Of a DNA stretch of 64,000 bases, positions 34,640-44,956 are shown one piece after another (position 1 is the stretch's first letter; each line of letters begins with the position of its first letter). Origin of the DNA: Crocinitomicaceae bacterium. GTDB taxonomy: Bacteria; Bacteroidota; Bacteroidia; Flavobacteriales_G; Salibacteraceae. The notes beneath the pieces were generated by a model. It saw only the letters and a program-made list of their open reading frames with translations, was not told where the DNA came from and ran no database searches. The stretch is taken from NCBI GenBank assembly GCA_002707155.1, contig PAME01000001.1, forward strand, positions 279,601 to 343,600. Reading direction: 5' to 3'. A program made the position numbers and the translations under genes.

Positions 34640-35344
34640 ATGGAAATAAAAAACTCAACAATTCTAATTACCGGTGGAGGCTCTGGAATTGGAAAAGAAA
34701 CAGCAAAACAATTTATCGAAAAAGGCGCAAAAGTTATTATCACAGGCCGTGATGAAGCCAAGTTAAATGCTGTCGCAAAAGAATTGGGCGCAATTCCATT
34801 ACTGTTTAATATCAGTGATTTTAGTTCAATAGAACCTATGGCTGCAAAAGTCATTTCACTTTTGGGTGGACGAATCGATGTGCTTGTAAACAACGCTGGA
34901 ATTGGTGTTTTTCCAACCTTGGGAGAAATTACTTTGGAAGACTTACAAAGCGTTTATGCCACTAATGTTTTCGGGCTTACCTTGCTGACCCAGGAAATAG
35001 TAAAAACGTTTAAAGCTCAGAACTACGGAAACATAATTAACCTAGGTTCTAGTGCAGCACTTAAAGGGTTTGCGCGAGGAAGTGTTTACGCAGCTTCAAA
35101 ATTTGCTGTGCGCGGTTTGACCCAATCTTGGCAAGCCGAATTGCGCCCTTTCAACATCCGTGTTTCTTTGGTTAACCCAAGCGAAGTAGCCACCGCCTTT
35201 GCAGCAACGGACAGAAAAGAACGCGAAGAGGAGTCGAACAAATTAGGAGCATTGGAAATTGCACATTCTATTGTTTCTGTTGTCGAAATGCGTGACAAAG
35301 GATTTGTAACGGAGCTGAACGTTTGGGCGACGAATCCATTTTAG
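34640..35344 (+). CDS. Short-chain dehydrogenase/reductase (SDR)
   Basis: 234 residues, a classical SDR. It has the cofactor-binding 'TGGGSGIGKETA' (residues about 10-21), 'NNAGIG' (about 85), catalytic Ser in 'NLGSSAAL', and 'YAASKFAV' with Tyr/Lys of the active site. 'TGRDE' after strand 2 suggests NADP preference. The C-terminus is short, as in 3-oxoacyl-ACP reductase-like members. Substrate unknown. It stands alone between the M28 and DUF5916 genes, with a palindrome just upstream that may control it. Confidence 0.9.
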   Translation: MEIKNSTILITGGGSGIGKETAKQFIEKGAKVIITGRDEAKLNAVAKELGAIPLLFNISDFSSIEPMAAKVISLLGGRIDVLVNNAGIGVFPTLGEITLEDLQSVYATNVFGLTLLTQEIVKTFKAQNYGNIINLGSSAALKGFARGSVYAASKFAVRGLTQSWQAELRPFNIRVSLVNPSEVATAFAATDRKEREEESNKLGALEIAHSIVSVVEMRDKGFVTELNVWATNPF

Positions 35345-35483
35345 TAATAACTGCGTTCGCTTTACTTGTTTGCACTTGAGCTACCTTTCTTGTCCTAAAA
35401 AGTCTTTTCTACTACTTATTTGTCAACGTTAAAAGCACTTTCCTGCTTTACTTTCGCAGGATTCAAAAAACCGTTTTTAAGGC

Positions 35484-37907
35484 GTGCCCAAAAAAGTCCT
35501 CTACGTATTCAGTTTATTGCTTTGCCATGCATGTTTGTTCGGTCAGAACAAATCGCTGCAAGTCTCCAGAACCGAAGACAAAATAACGGTTGATGGAAAG
35601 ATGGAGGAAGAAAGTTGGCTCAATGCCAATATTGCCACCAATTTTTTGGAGTTAAACCCCACCGAAGGAAACAAACCTGTTTACAAAACCGATGTGAAAG
35701 TTTTGTACGATGACAACAACATTTACATTCTGGGGTATTGTTACGACCCGCACCCCGATAGTATTATGACTCAATTGGGCGAACGCGACGATCGACTCAA
35801 TGCCGACCATTTTACGGTTTCCTTTGATACCTACAACAAAAAAATCGATGCGTTTACCTTCAAGGTTTCGGCATCTGGTGTGCAATCGGATTCTAGAATT
35901 TCTGACGAATCCTTTAATGCCGTTTGGGAAAGTGCCGTTGAAATCGTTGACGACGGCTGGATTGCAGAAATTCGAATTCCCTACTACTCCATTCGCTTTC
36001 CTAAAGGAGATAAGCAGCTTTGGAAAATCAATTTCTTACGCGAAATTCGTCGTATTCGAGCAGAGGTACAGTGGTCTTTAGTTCCCAAAGAAGTAGAAAC
36101 TGAAATTAATTATTGGGGCGATTTAGTGAGCTTAAACGACATTAAAGACCCCGCTCGTATTTCGCTTTCGCCTTATGTGTCTTCCTTCGCTGAATTTGAA
36201 AATGACGAAAGTAGTTATGGATTTGGCGCAGGTGCCGACCTAAAAGTTGGTCTAAACGAAAGCTATACCTTGGACATGACTTTGCTGCCCGATTTTTCTC
36301 AAGTACGTTCCGATAACATTGTAAAAAACTTAGGGGCATTTGAAGTCGTTTTTGAAGAACAACGCACCTTTTTTCAAGAAGGGGTGGACTTGTTTAATCT
36401 CGGTAACTTGTTCTATTCTCGACGCATTGGAGGTGTTCCTGAAGGTTATTCTGATGCGTTTTCAGAAGTAGATTCAAACGAAGTAATCGAAAACCCAAAT
36501 ACCGCTCGTTTGATTAACGTAACCAAGGTTTCGGGACGGGATAAAAATGGACTTGGAATTGGCATTATGAACGCGATTACTGCTCCTGCCTCAGCTATAA
36601 TCGAAAACACCGAAACGGGTGAAAAAAGAGAACTACAAACCAATCCATTAGTGAATTACAACATGGTAGCCATTGACCAAAACCTAAGAAATAATAGTTC
36701 CATTTATTTCATTAACCTAAACACTTCACGCGACGGCGATTTTATCGACGCTAATGTGTCTTCTTTGGGATTAAATCTAATTAATAAAAAGTCAAAATAC
36801 GCTGTAAATGGGGATGTAAAAATTTCTCAGCGCGACAGCAATTTATCAGCGCACATTTTCAGTGAAGACCCCGGCGATGGTGTAAGCTATACCTTGGGTT
36901 TTGGGAAAATAAAAGGAAACTTTAAATTCGATTTACAAAGTGTAAATAAGTCACTTAATTACAATCCAAACGACCTTGGGGTAAACTTTGCCACTAACAT
37001 TCGTGAGCACTCTCTAGAGCTGCAATACAATAGGTACAATCCATTTTGGATTTTGAATGGCAACTACAACACCTTAACCTACACTATTCAGCAAGACTAT
37101 ACGACAGGAGAAGTTTTGAAAAACAGTTACAGCGGACGGTTGGCCTTTATTCTTCCTAGTTTCAATGCCTTTTTTGTCAATATGAGCTCTCAAATTGGCA
37201 ACGGCATCGACTTATTCGAGTCTCGGGTGTCTGGACAAAAATTTATCGTTCCAGAATTTTACTTCAACGGTATCGGTGTCTCAACCGACTACAGTAAAAA
37301 AATAGCGTTGGATGCTGAGGTGGGTTACGGTCAAGGTTATTTTACAGATTACGTGGTCAATAATTATTTTGAAGTCGGTATAGAGCCTATTCTTCAACTT
37401 AGCGATAAACTCTCCTTAAGGCCTTCTTCGGTTTATTCCATTTTCTTAAACGGTGCTGGTTATGCCGGAACTTTTAATGGAACGCCTAAGTACGGTGTGC
37501 GGGATGTGCGCACATTGACCAATATTTTGCAAGGAAAATACTTATTCAAAAACAATCTAGCACTTACGCTTAGGATGCGTCACTACTGGTCATATGGCTT
37601 ATACGATTATTACGGCGACCTTGACGAAGAGGGCTACATTATCCCTGATCCTAATTTCACCGAAAACGCCGATTTTAACTTCAACGCTTTCAATACCGAC
37701 CTCATTTTTACATGGCAATTTGCTCCTGGTAGCTTTATGAATATCGTGTACAAAAACAACCTACAGCGGGACGAGCAGGTCATACGAACCTCCTACTTCA
37801 ATAACCTCAACACCGTTTTTGAACAAGGCCAACGAAACACCTTAACCTTTAAACTCGTGTACTTTTTTGATGTGGTTTCAAGTTATAAACGGCTGGCTAA
37901 GGGTTAG
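35484..37907 (+). CDS. DUF5916 family protein: CBM9-like domain plus outer-membrane barrel
   Basis: 807 residues from a GTG start, chosen because it leads into a signal peptide ending 'CHACLFGQ'. Residues about 30-220 form a family 9 carbohydrate-binding-like domain ('ITVDGKMEEESWLNANIA', 'VLYDDNNIYILGYCYD', 'EIRIPYYSIRF'). The remaining ~580 residues are amphipathic strands of an outer-membrane beta-barrel, with 'EQRTFFQEGVDLFN' at the junction, a hallmark of DUF5916 proteins. Function is unknown in the family. A near-consensus promoter box (TACTTTCG, 35449-35456) lies upstream. Confidence 0.85.
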   Translation: MPKKVLYVFSLLLCHACLFGQNKSLQVSRTEDKITVDGKMEEESWLNANIATNFLELNPTEGNKPVYKTDVKVLYDDNNIYILGYCYDPHPDSIMTQLGERDDRLNADHFTVSFDTYNKKIDAFTFKVSASGVQSDSRISDESFNAVWESAVEIVDDGWIAEIRIPYYSIRFPKGDKQLWKINFLREIRRIRAEVQWSLVPKEVETEINYWGDLVSLNDIKDPARISLSPYVSSFAEFENDESSYGFGAGADLKVGLNESYTLDMTLLPDFSQVRSDNIVKNLGAFEVVFEEQRTFFQEGVDLFNLGNLFYSRRIGGVPEGYSDAFSEVDSNEVIENPNTARLINVTKVSGRDKNGLGIGIMNAITAPASAIIENTETGEKRELQTNPLVNYNMVAIDQNLRNNSSIYFINLNTSRDGDFIDANVSSLGLNLINKKSKYAVNGDVKISQRDSNLSAHIFSEDPGDGVSYTLGFGKIKGNFKFDLQSVNKSLNYNPNDLGVNFATNIREHSLELQYNRYNPFWILNGNYNTLTYTIQQDYTTGEVLKNSYSGRLAFILPSFNAFFVNMSSQIGNGIDLFESRVSGQKFIVPEFYFNGIGVSTDYSKKIALDAEVGYGQGYFTDYVVNNYFEVGIEPILQLSDKLSLRPSSVYSIFLNGAGYAGTFNGTPKYGVRDVRTLTNILQGKYLFKNNLALTLRMRHYWSYGLYDYYGDLDEEGYIIPDPNFTENADFNFNAFNTDLIFTWQFAPGSFMNIVYKNNLQRDEQVIRTSYFNNLNTVFEQGQRNTLTFKLVYFFDVVSSYKRLAKG

Positions 37908-37999
37908 GCCTCATTCACAAACTTTCCTAACGGTGCGCCAGAAAATGTTACTGATTATCAAATTCAACTAATTTGCAATAGCGTTTATGGCTAATTAAA

Positions 38000-38521
38000 A
38001 TGAAATATCAAGTAATCGTTATTGGTGGTGGTTTAGGCGGGTTGTGCAGTGCGCTGCACTTATCGCTAAAGGGAATTAAAGTGCTTTTGATAGAAAAAAA
38101 TGCTTATCCCAAACACAAAGTCTGCGGCGAGTAAATTTACAATGAGGTGCTGCCTTACTTGAATGCACTTGGATTCAACCCCTTTGACTTTGGAGCGAAA
38201 AACATCACCGACTTCACTTTAAGTACACCCGGTAGTCGCTCGATAAGCACCAAATTACCCTTGGGCGGATTTAGCATCAGTCGCTATTGTATTGACTTTG
38301 AACTAGCCAAAAAAGCTAAGGCAGCCGGCACAACCATAGCCGAAGCATCCGTTACCGATATTGAATTTGATAACCACCAATTTACAGTTACCACAAAAGA
38401 AGCCGTTTACCATTCAGAACTCGTCATTGGTTCTTTCGGAAAGCGCTCCAACTTAGATGTTCAACTCAACCGTGCTGCATCACGATTTAAAGAATATCAA
38501 AAACTAAATAAAAGCATATAA
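38000..38521 (+). pseudogene. Degraded FAD-dependent oxidoreductase (geranylgeranyl-reductase-like)
   Basis: The ATG at 38000 opens a frame with an intact FAD-binding start 'VIGGGLGGLCSALHLSLKGI' and 'KHKVCGE', then a TAA at 38132-38134, where family members have an aromatic residue. The same frame continues without frameshift ('NEVLPYLNALGF', 'SRYCIDFELAKKA', 'GSFGKRSNLD') and ends at 38521, about 173 codons against roughly 370 in the family. So there are two defects, a nonsense codon and loss of the C-terminal half. The relatives act in polyprenyl reduction or flavin chemistry. Located between the DUF5916 gene and a parS-like site. Confidence 0.85.
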
Positions 38522-38547
38522 CTATCTTGTAAACAGATTGTTAGGGC

Positions 38548-38563
38548 TGTTTCACGTGAAACA
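38548..38563. promoter_or_regulatory. parS-like centromere site (perfect 16-bp palindrome)
   Basis: TGTTTCACGTGAAACA is identical to the widely conserved ParB-binding parS consensus (TGTTnCACGTGAAACA). It lies 16 bp beyond the stop codon of mnmG. A second near-identical copy lies at the other end of the gene. ParB bound to parS organises the origin region for chromosome segregation. Confidence 0.85.
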
Positions 38564-38579
38564 AATCAACCATTTAGCA

Positions 38580-40451
38580 CTACTTATTCAGGTAAACCAT
38601 TAGCACAGAAATGTCGGCAGGACTCACGCCACTAATTCTGTTGGCTTGACCCAAGTTTATTGGTTTAATGTCCGTTAATTTCAAGCGTGCTTCCATCGAT
38701 AGAGAAGAAAACTTCAAGTAATCAATGTCACCCGGCACCTTATACTGATCTAGCTTATTCATTTTATCCGCCATTTCTTTTTCTTTAGATATGTAGCCCT
38801 CGTATTTTATTGTGATTTCGGCTTGCGTTTGAATGTCTCTTTGCAAGTCATTATATTTGGTAATAAGCTCCTTTAAACCATTATCTCTGTCGATGATTGG
38901 CTGTAAATTCATTTGAGGACGAGACAATAAAGTGATTAATTTTACCTTTTGCTTTAACTCAGCGGTGCCGACTTCTAATAAATAATCATTATAGATACTA
39001 GGTTCCGCAGAAGTCTTTTTCAGGTAATCCAGCACCTCCTTTGTGCCTTTTAATTTTTCATTTAATAACGTCACTCTTTCATCCCCAGCAAGACCTAATT
39101 TATGTCCAATAGGAGTAAGCCTTATATCAGCATTATCTTGACGTAACAAAATTCTATATTCTGCCCTAGAAGTAAACATCCGATATGGCTCATCAGTGCC
39201 TTTGGTTATTAAATCATCGATTAAAACCCCAATATACGCTTCATCTCTAGATAACGTAAACTTATCCTTACCCTGAGCTACAGCATCAGCATTTATACCC
39301 GCCATCAATCCTTGGCAAGCTGCTTCCTCATAGCCCGTCGTGCCATTAATTTGACCAGCAAAAAACAAACCTTTTACCGTTTTTGTTTCAAGCGTATGCG
39401 TCAACTGGGTAGGTGGAAAGTAATCGTATTCAATAGCATATCCCGGACGAAACATTTTTACGTTTTCGAATCCAGGTACTGCTTTCAGAGCCTTCAGTTG
39501 AACTTCTTCTGGTAAAGAGGTGCTAAACCCATTGACGTAGATCTCTACCGTATCCCAACCTTCGGGTTCTACAAAAATTTGATGCCTATCTTTATTTGCA
39601 AAACGATTTATTTTTTCTTCTACAGAAGGACAATAACGTGGACCGATTGAGTCAATTTTTCCATTGAACATTGGACTTCTATCAAACCCTTCTTTTAATA
39701 ATTCGTGAACTTTAGGGTTAGTATATGTAATAAAACAACTGCGTTGTTTTGTAAGTTTATGTGGTTTCAGATAGGAAAAACTCACGACATCTTCATCGCC
39801 AAATTGCTCTTCCATTTTTGAATAATCTAAACTGCGTCCATCAACCCTAGGGGGAGTTCCCGTCTTCATTCTGCCAGACTCAAACCCCAATTCATTTAAA
39901 CATTCCGTTATTCCGTATGATGCTTTTTCTCCTGCACGCCCTCCGCCAAAGTTTTTATCTCCTATGTGGATTAACCCATTTAGAAAAGTACCACTTGTAA
40001 GGATTACTGTTTTCGAATATACCTTAATTCCCATTCCCGTTTCTACACCAATTACCTTATCGCCTTCGGTAAGAATTCGAGTAGCAGTATCCTGCCAAAA
40101 ATCTAAATTATTAATCTTTTCGAGTTGGTTTCTCCATTCAATATTAAACAGTAGTCTGTCGTTTTGAGTTCTAGGACTCCACATAGCGGGTCCTTTCGAC
40201 AGGTTTAGCATTCTAAATTGAATTGCGGATTTATCCGATACAATTCCAGAAAGGCCACCTAACGCATCAATTTCACGAACTATTTGACCTTTAGCCACAC
40301 CACCCATGGCTGGATTACAAGACATTTGAGCAATTCGCCCCATATCCATTGTAATCAATAGTGTTTTAGAACCAAGATTAGCTGCCGCTGCCGCCGCTTC
40401 CGATCCAGCATGTCCAGCACCAACTACAATTACATCGTATTTATCTAACAT
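38580..40451 (-). CDS. mnmG: tRNA uridine-5-carboxymethylaminomethyl modification enzyme MnmG (GidA)
   Basis: 623 residues with the FAD-binding '[17 protein letters not shown]' at the N-terminus, the family signatures '[22 protein letters not shown]' region and '[20 protein letters not shown]' region (both cut short here), and a helical C-terminal domain for MnmE/tRNA contact. With MnmE it modifies U34 of certain tRNAs using FAD and a methylene-folate donor. It is the last gene of the minus-strand run with DUF4175, rsbW-like and ybeY. parS-like palindromes lie on both sides (38548 and 40465). Confidence 0.96.
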   Translation of the reverse strand: MLDKYDVIVVGAGHAGSEAAAAAANLGSKTLLITMDMGRIAQMSCNPAMGGVAKGQIVREIDALGGLSGIVSDKSAIQFRMLNLSKGPAMWSPRTQNDRLLFNIEWRNQLEKINNLDFWQDTATRILTEGDKVIGVETGMGIKVYSKTVILTSGTFLNGLIHIGDKNFGGGRAGEKASYGITECLNELGFESGRMKTGTPPRVDGRSLDYSKMEEQFGDEDVVSFSYLKPHKLTKQRSCFITYTNPKVHELLKEGFDRSPMFNGKIDSIGPRYCPSVEEKINRFANKDRHQIFVEPEGWDTVEIYVNGFSTSLPEEVQLKALKAVPGFENVKMFRPGYAIEYDYFPPTQLTHTLETKTVKGLFFAGQINGTTGYEEAACQGLMAGINADAVAQGKDKFTLSRDEAYIGVLIDDLITKGTDEPYRMFTSRAEYRILLRQDNADIRLTPIGHKLGLAGDERVTLLNEKLKGTKEVLDYLKKTSAEPSIYNDYLLEVGTAELKQKVKLITLLSRPQMNLQPIIDRDNGLKELITKYNDLQRDIQTQAEITIKYEGYISKEKEMADKMNKLDQYKVPGDIDYLKFSSLSMEARLKLTDIKPINLGQANRISGVSPADISVLMVYLNK

Positions 40452-40464
40452 TGTTTATATGGAA

Positions 40465-40480
40465 AGTTTCACGTGAAACA
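40465..40480. promoter_or_regulatory. Second parS-like site, between ybeY and mnmG
   Basis: AGTTTCACGTGAAACA: the inner 14 bp (GTTTCACGTGAAAC) form a perfect palindrome, and one outer base differs from the 38548 copy. It sits in the 38-bp gap before the mnmG start. Confidence 0.8.
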
Positions 40481-40489
40481 TCTGTAGAA

Positions 40490-40912
40490 CTACAGCTCCA
40501 GCAAAGATAAGCATTTCTCTTCCTGGGCCCTCATTTCGGCGGCCTCTTGCACTGTCTTATCTGGGTATCCAACCAAGTGCAAAAAGCCGTGAATTAGCAC
40601 TCTATGCAGCTCATTTAAAAAAGCAACACCCTCACTGATCGAATTTTCTTTTACCCGATCGATGCTAATAAAAATGTCAGCCTCAATAGGTTGACCTTTT
40701 GCATCTCTCATATCGAAGGTAATGATGTCGGTAAAATAGTCGTGACCCAAGTGCTCATTATTAATATTTAAAAGAAACTCATCAGAACAAAAAACGTAGT
40801 TAATTAGCTGAATTTCAGCATTATAAAGGAATGACTGTTTGTTTATCCAAGAAGTAATATGTGCTTGATTTTCTAGCGAGAAATCAATATCTTCTGAAAA
40901 AAAATTGATCAT
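40490..40912 (-). CDS. ybeY: Endoribonuclease YbeY (rRNA maturation)
   Basis: 140 residues. The zinc-binding motif is 'HRVLIHGFLHLVGYPD'; the third His of the usual H-x3-H-x5-H pattern is absent, as I recall for other Bacteroidota YbeY proteins, which have 'GYxDK' here. 'LGHDYFTDIITFDM' is the other conserved block. YbeY acts in 16S rRNA 3'-end maturation and 70S quality control. It starts 8 bp downstream of the RsbW-like gene and is followed by a parS-like site and mnmG. Confidence 0.93.
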   Translation of the reverse strand: MINFFSEDIDFSLENQAHITSWINKQSFLYNAEIQLINYVFCSDEFLLNINNEHLGHDYFTDIITFDMRDAKGQPIEADIFISIDRVKENSISEGVAFLNELHRVLIHGFLHLVGYPDKTVQEAAEMRAQEEKCLSLLEL

Positions 40913-40920
40913 CTTGGAGA

Positions 40921-41322
40921 CTATATCGCTAAATTAAACTGCATTTCTAAAAGCGAACCATTCTCGTGAAACTTGATTTGATCGGCTAGGCTTGAGATAA
41001 GAAAAACACCACGACCGTCTAACTTCTTTACGTTTTCTGGTAAGGTTGGATCAGGAATATCTTTATGATTAAAACCCTTTCCCTGGTCTTTAATTCTAAA
41101 CTCGATGGCTGTGTCAGAACTATTGTACTGAAGCTGAACTTCTTTCAAAGCATCGCTTCTGTTTCCATGCACCACGGCATTGGTCACCCCTTCCGTGACG
41201 GCAATAATTATATTGCCATATAAACGCTCGTCTACTTCTTCGAACTCGAGAATTGAGTTAACAAATTTTTCTACCCTGTCTAGGTTATTTAAATCGGCTG
41301 AAAACCGGAGCTCCTTCTTCAT
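40921..41322 (-). CDS. RsbW/SpoIIAB-like ATP-binding regulator (anti-sigma/serine kinase type)
   Basis: 133 residues forming a single GHKL-type ATPase fold. The N-box is 'AVTEGVTNAVVHGN', the G1 box 'IKDQGKGFNHKDIPDP', and the G2 region 'LDGRGVFLISSLADQ'. Lone domains of this kind act as serine kinases/anti-sigma factors (RsbW, SpoIIAB) on STAS-domain partners. No STAS or PP2C gene is in the window, so the partner is unknown. 8 bp to ybeY and 12 bp from the DUF4175 gene imply one transcript. Confidence 0.85.
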   Translation of the reverse strand: MKKELRFSADLNNLDRVEKFVNSILEFEEVDERLYGNIIIAVTEGVTNAVVHGNRSDALKEVQLQYNSSDTAIEFRIKDQGKGFNHKDIPDPTLPENVKKLDGRGVFLISSLADQIKFHENGSLLEMQFNLAI

Positions 41323-41334
41323 AGGAATTCAATG

Positions 41335-44300
41335 CTATAGATTGTTGAAGTATTCATTTACTAAATTACGATAGAAAGGTTTCAAATTTGGAGGAATAGT
41401 TTCTAATAACTCAACCTGCTTCCTTTTTTCTTCTTGGTATTTAAGAAAGTCGGTTGAAGGGCTACTGATATCCTGCGCTGTTTTGGACTCTCTTTTATTG
41501 TCGTATTCCCTTTCTCTTTCTGCTTTTTCCGACTCTAACATACGAGTCATAATTTCCTCTTGACGATTAATGGTTTCTTGATCGAGCTTCATATTAACTA
41601 AGTCCTCTTCATTTTTTTCCATTAAGTCCTGCAAGCGCTTCATTTCTTTTCCCGCGCCACCTTGTTGTCCGGGTTTCCCCATTTCATCGCTTAGACGCCT
41701 CAATTCCTCTCGAATCGCTGCTTGCTGAGCCGCCATCTTTGCCATTGCTTCCCCAGCTTTGGAACCTCTTCCAGAGCCCTTTTCACCCGGTTTTTTTCCC
41801 TGACCAGGTTTGTCACCAGGTTTAGAGCCAGGCTTTTTACTCTGCATATCTTTAATCTGATCTGAAAGTTGTTTTTGAAGTTTCTTAATTTCACTCATAC
41901 TTTTACCCATTCCTCTACCCGGTTTAGAGCAACTTTTTTTGCCAAACTTTTTACTTGACTTTTGCTTTTGAGCTCTTTGTATGCTTTCATCCAACATTAA
42001 TGCTAAGTTATTTATGGACGTCATAACGTATTGCTGGCGATTCATAACCTCGCTTGATTTCCTGCTTTCCATTGCACGAATCGCTTTTTCCATATTATTA
42101 TTAATGGCGGATATCTCTTTATTTACCGTAGCCTGAATGTTCATGTTTCGCTTAGATAACGCAAATAAACTATCCTCAATCATTTTTGAATTATCAGACA
42201 AACGCATTTGCTCCTTCGTGTGCTCTACATACATTGGGTCTCTTAGGTTCGTATTTCGTATTTTCTCTATTAAACCTTCCTGGTCAAATGAGAGTTGCAT
42301 AAGGTTTTGTCTTAAGCGCCTTAATGCTTCTAAGTCCTCTTGCTGCTGCTCTTGCTCCATTTTCTCTTGAGCAGCCTTCATTTTCTGCTCCATTTTTTCC
42401 AATTGCTCTTTCGCTTTGTCTTGTGATTGCGCGGCATCTTTTTTCTTTCCTTGAGAAAGCTCTTCTTTGGCTTTTTCCATATTTTCTTTAGCTTCTTTTT
42501 TCTCCTGATTAAGGTCAGGCATGTCGTTTGGCTTTTCTAATTCCTTATTGGTTTTTTCTAAATTATCCAACTTCTTTTCAAGGTCAGTCATTTTTTTATT
42601 AAGCTCTTCTTGCTTTTTTAGGTTTTCTTCATTTGCCTTCTGTTCATCCGCTTTTTTATTTTGCTTTTCTTCTGTTTTCTCTTTTAGCTTTTGCTGTTCT
42701 TCCTTTAACTCCTTGATTTCATCAATCGTTTCTTGCATCTTAAGGTCAAATTCCAGTTGTTTGAACAGCTCCAGAGAACGGTCAAGCTCTTTCTCAACAT
42801 CCTCTGATTTCAACTTCAATTCGTCCAATTTTTCTTGGAGGTTCTTCTTATCATTTTTCTCCATGAGCTTTTTCAGATCCTCTAACAGCTTCTTCGTTTC
42901 TTCATCCATAACTTTTTCCATCAGCTCTTCTAGCTGCTTCTGCTTTTCCATTATGCGCTCATCTGCTTTGGTAAATTCTGATTTTTTGAAGTTGTTAATT
43001 TCGTTTTCTCGTTTTATTTTTTCAAATCTATTTTGAAGGTTTTTCTGCTGATTCAACAAGTTCTCTACTTCTTTTTTCTCCTCCCAGCTAATGGCTTTTT
43101 TCTCCATTAACTTCTTGTTCAACTTATCTATATTTTCTTGCAGTTTCTTAGCTTCTTCAATACTTGCCTCAAGGTCATTTTTAATCTTCTTGTCTTTTTC
43201 ACTGGACTTTTCTTGAATCTCCTTTTTAGAGGGCACCTTAAACTCTCTTATTGCGGTTCGCGATGCTTTTGCTCCGTTCACACCATCATTATCCCAAACC
43301 TCGAAATAGTAGTTAAAACTAACCCCAGGTTTTAGCAACGAATCGGGCATTTGAGCGAGGTTCCAAGTAAAGAAGTATTCAAAATCCTTTGCATTACCGG
43401 GAATAGTGATTTTCGTCTTCTTTAGCTTATTCTCATTGTCTTGGTAAACAAAGTTTAGTGCGGTAAAACCATAATCATCGTTTATCGTTCCTCTGAAATA
43501 CAGCAACTTCGAAGAAAGCGTATCGATAAATTGTTGATTTGTAATTAAAGGCATTTGATCCTTAATAATTTGCACTCTAACTGTTGAACTATCTACCAGA
43601 CTTCCATCACTGTTTTTTGAATAAAACACCATTTCACCCGCGTTTAAGATTCTGTTTTGAGCAGTAAACTTCTTTTCGTTTTTTTGATTTACATCAATAT
43701 TTTCACCATTAAAAGCAGCTGAAAAATCATTTGTGTTTTTAGTTTCAATATTCCACTCTAAATTGGTTCCTGCTGGAATTAAGAAAGAAGACCGGTTTTC
43801 GAATAGCTCATTTTCTCGTTCGATATATTTTGGGAAGCTCGCTTGCGCAGCAATATACTCAACAACTGGTTTAGGTGTTACTTCAATAATATAAGGTCGA
43901 CTTGAAAAACCGCCAGCTTCAAAAACTACTTCATGCGTTTTTTCAATATTTCGAATCGTAAATGCAAAACGATTATTTCCATCCTTAACCATTTTCAAAC
44001 TAGCACCATCGTTTAGCCGAACGTAACACACATTAGGAATCTTACTTCCCGAAAGCTCAACTACCAATTCCACATCGCTAAACTGAATTGCGCTTTCTTG
44101 AATTTTCTGAACATTAAAATCAAATGGTGCTGGGGCTTCGAAGTGAGTGTTGTATTGAACAATTCTACTTGTGCTATCTGTAATTATTGATGGGCTAATA
44201 ATTAGGATTAACAACAAAATAAAAACTGGAATTGCTGTATATCGCGCATATCTCAAGTTCTTCTTAAAATCAATCGCAACCGAAAAAGGAACAGGAGAAA

Positions 44301-44712
44301 GTTCTTTCTCTCTTTGGTCAATACTTGCAATTACCAGTGCGTTGGCCGAAACCGAACTCTGGTTTTGAAGCTCCAGCGTATTTAACAACTTATCCTTAAT
44401 GTTTGGAAAGTGTTTTCCAATTATTACAGCTGCTTGTTCGTTCGAAATTCGTTTTCCGAAATCCAACAACTTAAAAAGTGAAACAGCGATGTACTTCCAA
44501 AAAGTAAATCCACTAACAACTATCAATGAAACAAAAAGAACCGTTCTAACTGAAGTAGAAAAACGACCAAAATGCTCAAAAACAGAAACAAAGACAAAAA
44601 AGGCCACCGAAAAAGCAAGAAAGATTAATCCACCTTTTAGTAGTTGATTCACGTAATACTTGCGAATAAACTGCGCTAACTTTTCTTTTAATATGTTGTT
44701 TGTGTTTTCCAC
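41335..44712 (-). CDS. DUF4175-like membrane protein with long coiled coil
   Basis: 1125 residues. Three hydrophobic helices lie near the N-terminus (about 20-42, 54-76, 155-177), followed by a periplasmic-looking beta-rich part (about 190-500) with 'YYFEVWDNDGVNG'. A very long charged coiled coil (about 500-860, Lys/Glu/Gln-rich heptads) is followed by a low-complexity Gly/Lys/Pro patch (about 925-970) and a final helical part. This is the layout of DUF4175 family proteins, usually found near mnmG and ybeY in Bacteroidota; function unknown. It heads the operon that ends with mnmG. Confidence 0.82.
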   Translation of the reverse strand: MENTNNILKEKLAQFIRKYYVNQLLKGGLIFLAFSVAFFVFVSVFEHFGRFSTSVRTVLFVSLIVVSGFTFWKYIAVSLFKLLDFGKRISNEQAAVIIGKHFPNIKDKLLNTLELQNQSSVSANALVIASIDQREKELSPVPFSVAIDFKKNLRYARYTAIPVFILLLILIISPSIITDSTSRIVQYNTHFEAPAPFDFNVQKIQESAIQFSDVELVVELSGSKIPNVCYVRLNDGASLKMVKDGNNRFAFTIRNIEKTHEVVFEAGGFSSRPYIIEVTPKPVVEYIAAQASFPKYIERENELFENRSSFLIPAGTNLEWNIETKNTNDFSAAFNGENIDVNQKNEKKFTAQNRILNAGEMVFYSKNSDGSLVDSSTVRVQIIKDQMPLITNQQFIDTLSSKLLYFRGTINDDYGFTALNFVYQDNENKLKKTKITIPGNAKDFEYFFTWNLAQMPDSLLKPGVSFNYYFEVWDNDGVNGAKASRTAIREFKVPSKKEIQEKSSEKDKKIKNDLEASIEEAKKLQENIDKLNKKLMEKKAISWEEKKEVENLLNQQKNLQNRFEKIKRENEINNFKKSEFTKADERIMEKQKQLEELMEKVMDEETKKLLEDLKKLMEKNDKKNLQEKLDELKLKSEDVEKELDRSLELFKQLEFDLKMQETIDEIKELKEEQQKLKEKTEEKQNKKADEQKANEENLKKQEELNKKMTDLEKKLDNLEKTNKELEKPNDMPDLNQEKKEAKENMEKAKEELSQGKKKDAAQSQDKAKEQLEKMEQKMKAAQEKMEQEQQQEDLEALRRLRQNLMQLSFDQEGLIEKIRNTNLRDPMYVEHTKEQMRLSDNSKMIEDSLFALSKRNMNIQATVNKEISAINNNMEKAIRAMESRKSSEVMNRQQYVMTSINNLALMLDESIQRAQKQKSSKKFGKKSCSKPGRGMGKSMSEIKKLQKQLSDQIKDMQSKKPGSKPGDKPGQGKKPGEKGSGRGSKAGEAMAKMAAQQAAIREELRRLSDEMGKPGQQGGAGKEMKRLQDLMEKNEEDLVNMKLDQETINRQEEIMTRMLESEKAEREREYDNKRESKTAQDISSPSTDFLKYQEEKRKQVELLETIPPNLKPFYRNLVNEYFNNL

Positions 44713-44923
44713 TTATTTTATTGGCAATTAGCGAAGATAGCGACATTTTAGAGTCTTAAACTTCAACTGTTTTGATTTAGTACAAATTAACGGGTTGTTT
44801 GTACAGCGTTATTCTCAGCTTGACTGAGAATCTCTCTAAAATTAGAATCAAAACGGATACTTAAATAAATCTGTAGAATTAATCAATTAACTACATAATT
44901 GCTGCGCTGTATCCTGATAAACC

Positions 44924-44931
44924 TATCTTTG
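44924..44931 (+). promoter_or_regulatory. Promoter -7 element for gltX (TATCTTTG)
   Basis: An exact TAnnTTTG with a TTG (44899-44901) 22 bp upstream as a possible -33 element. The gltX ATG (44957) is 25 bp downstream. Confidence 0.55.
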
Positions 44932-44956
44932 CCGCCCAAAATTTAAAAGCATTTTT

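Noticed and set aside
42500-43040. 171-codon plus-strand Ser/Phe-rich ORF within the DUF4175 gene
   Set aside because: It is the antisense shadow of the Lys/Glu-rich coiled coil (AAG/GAA codons read as CTT/TTC). The minus-strand frame is the real gene.
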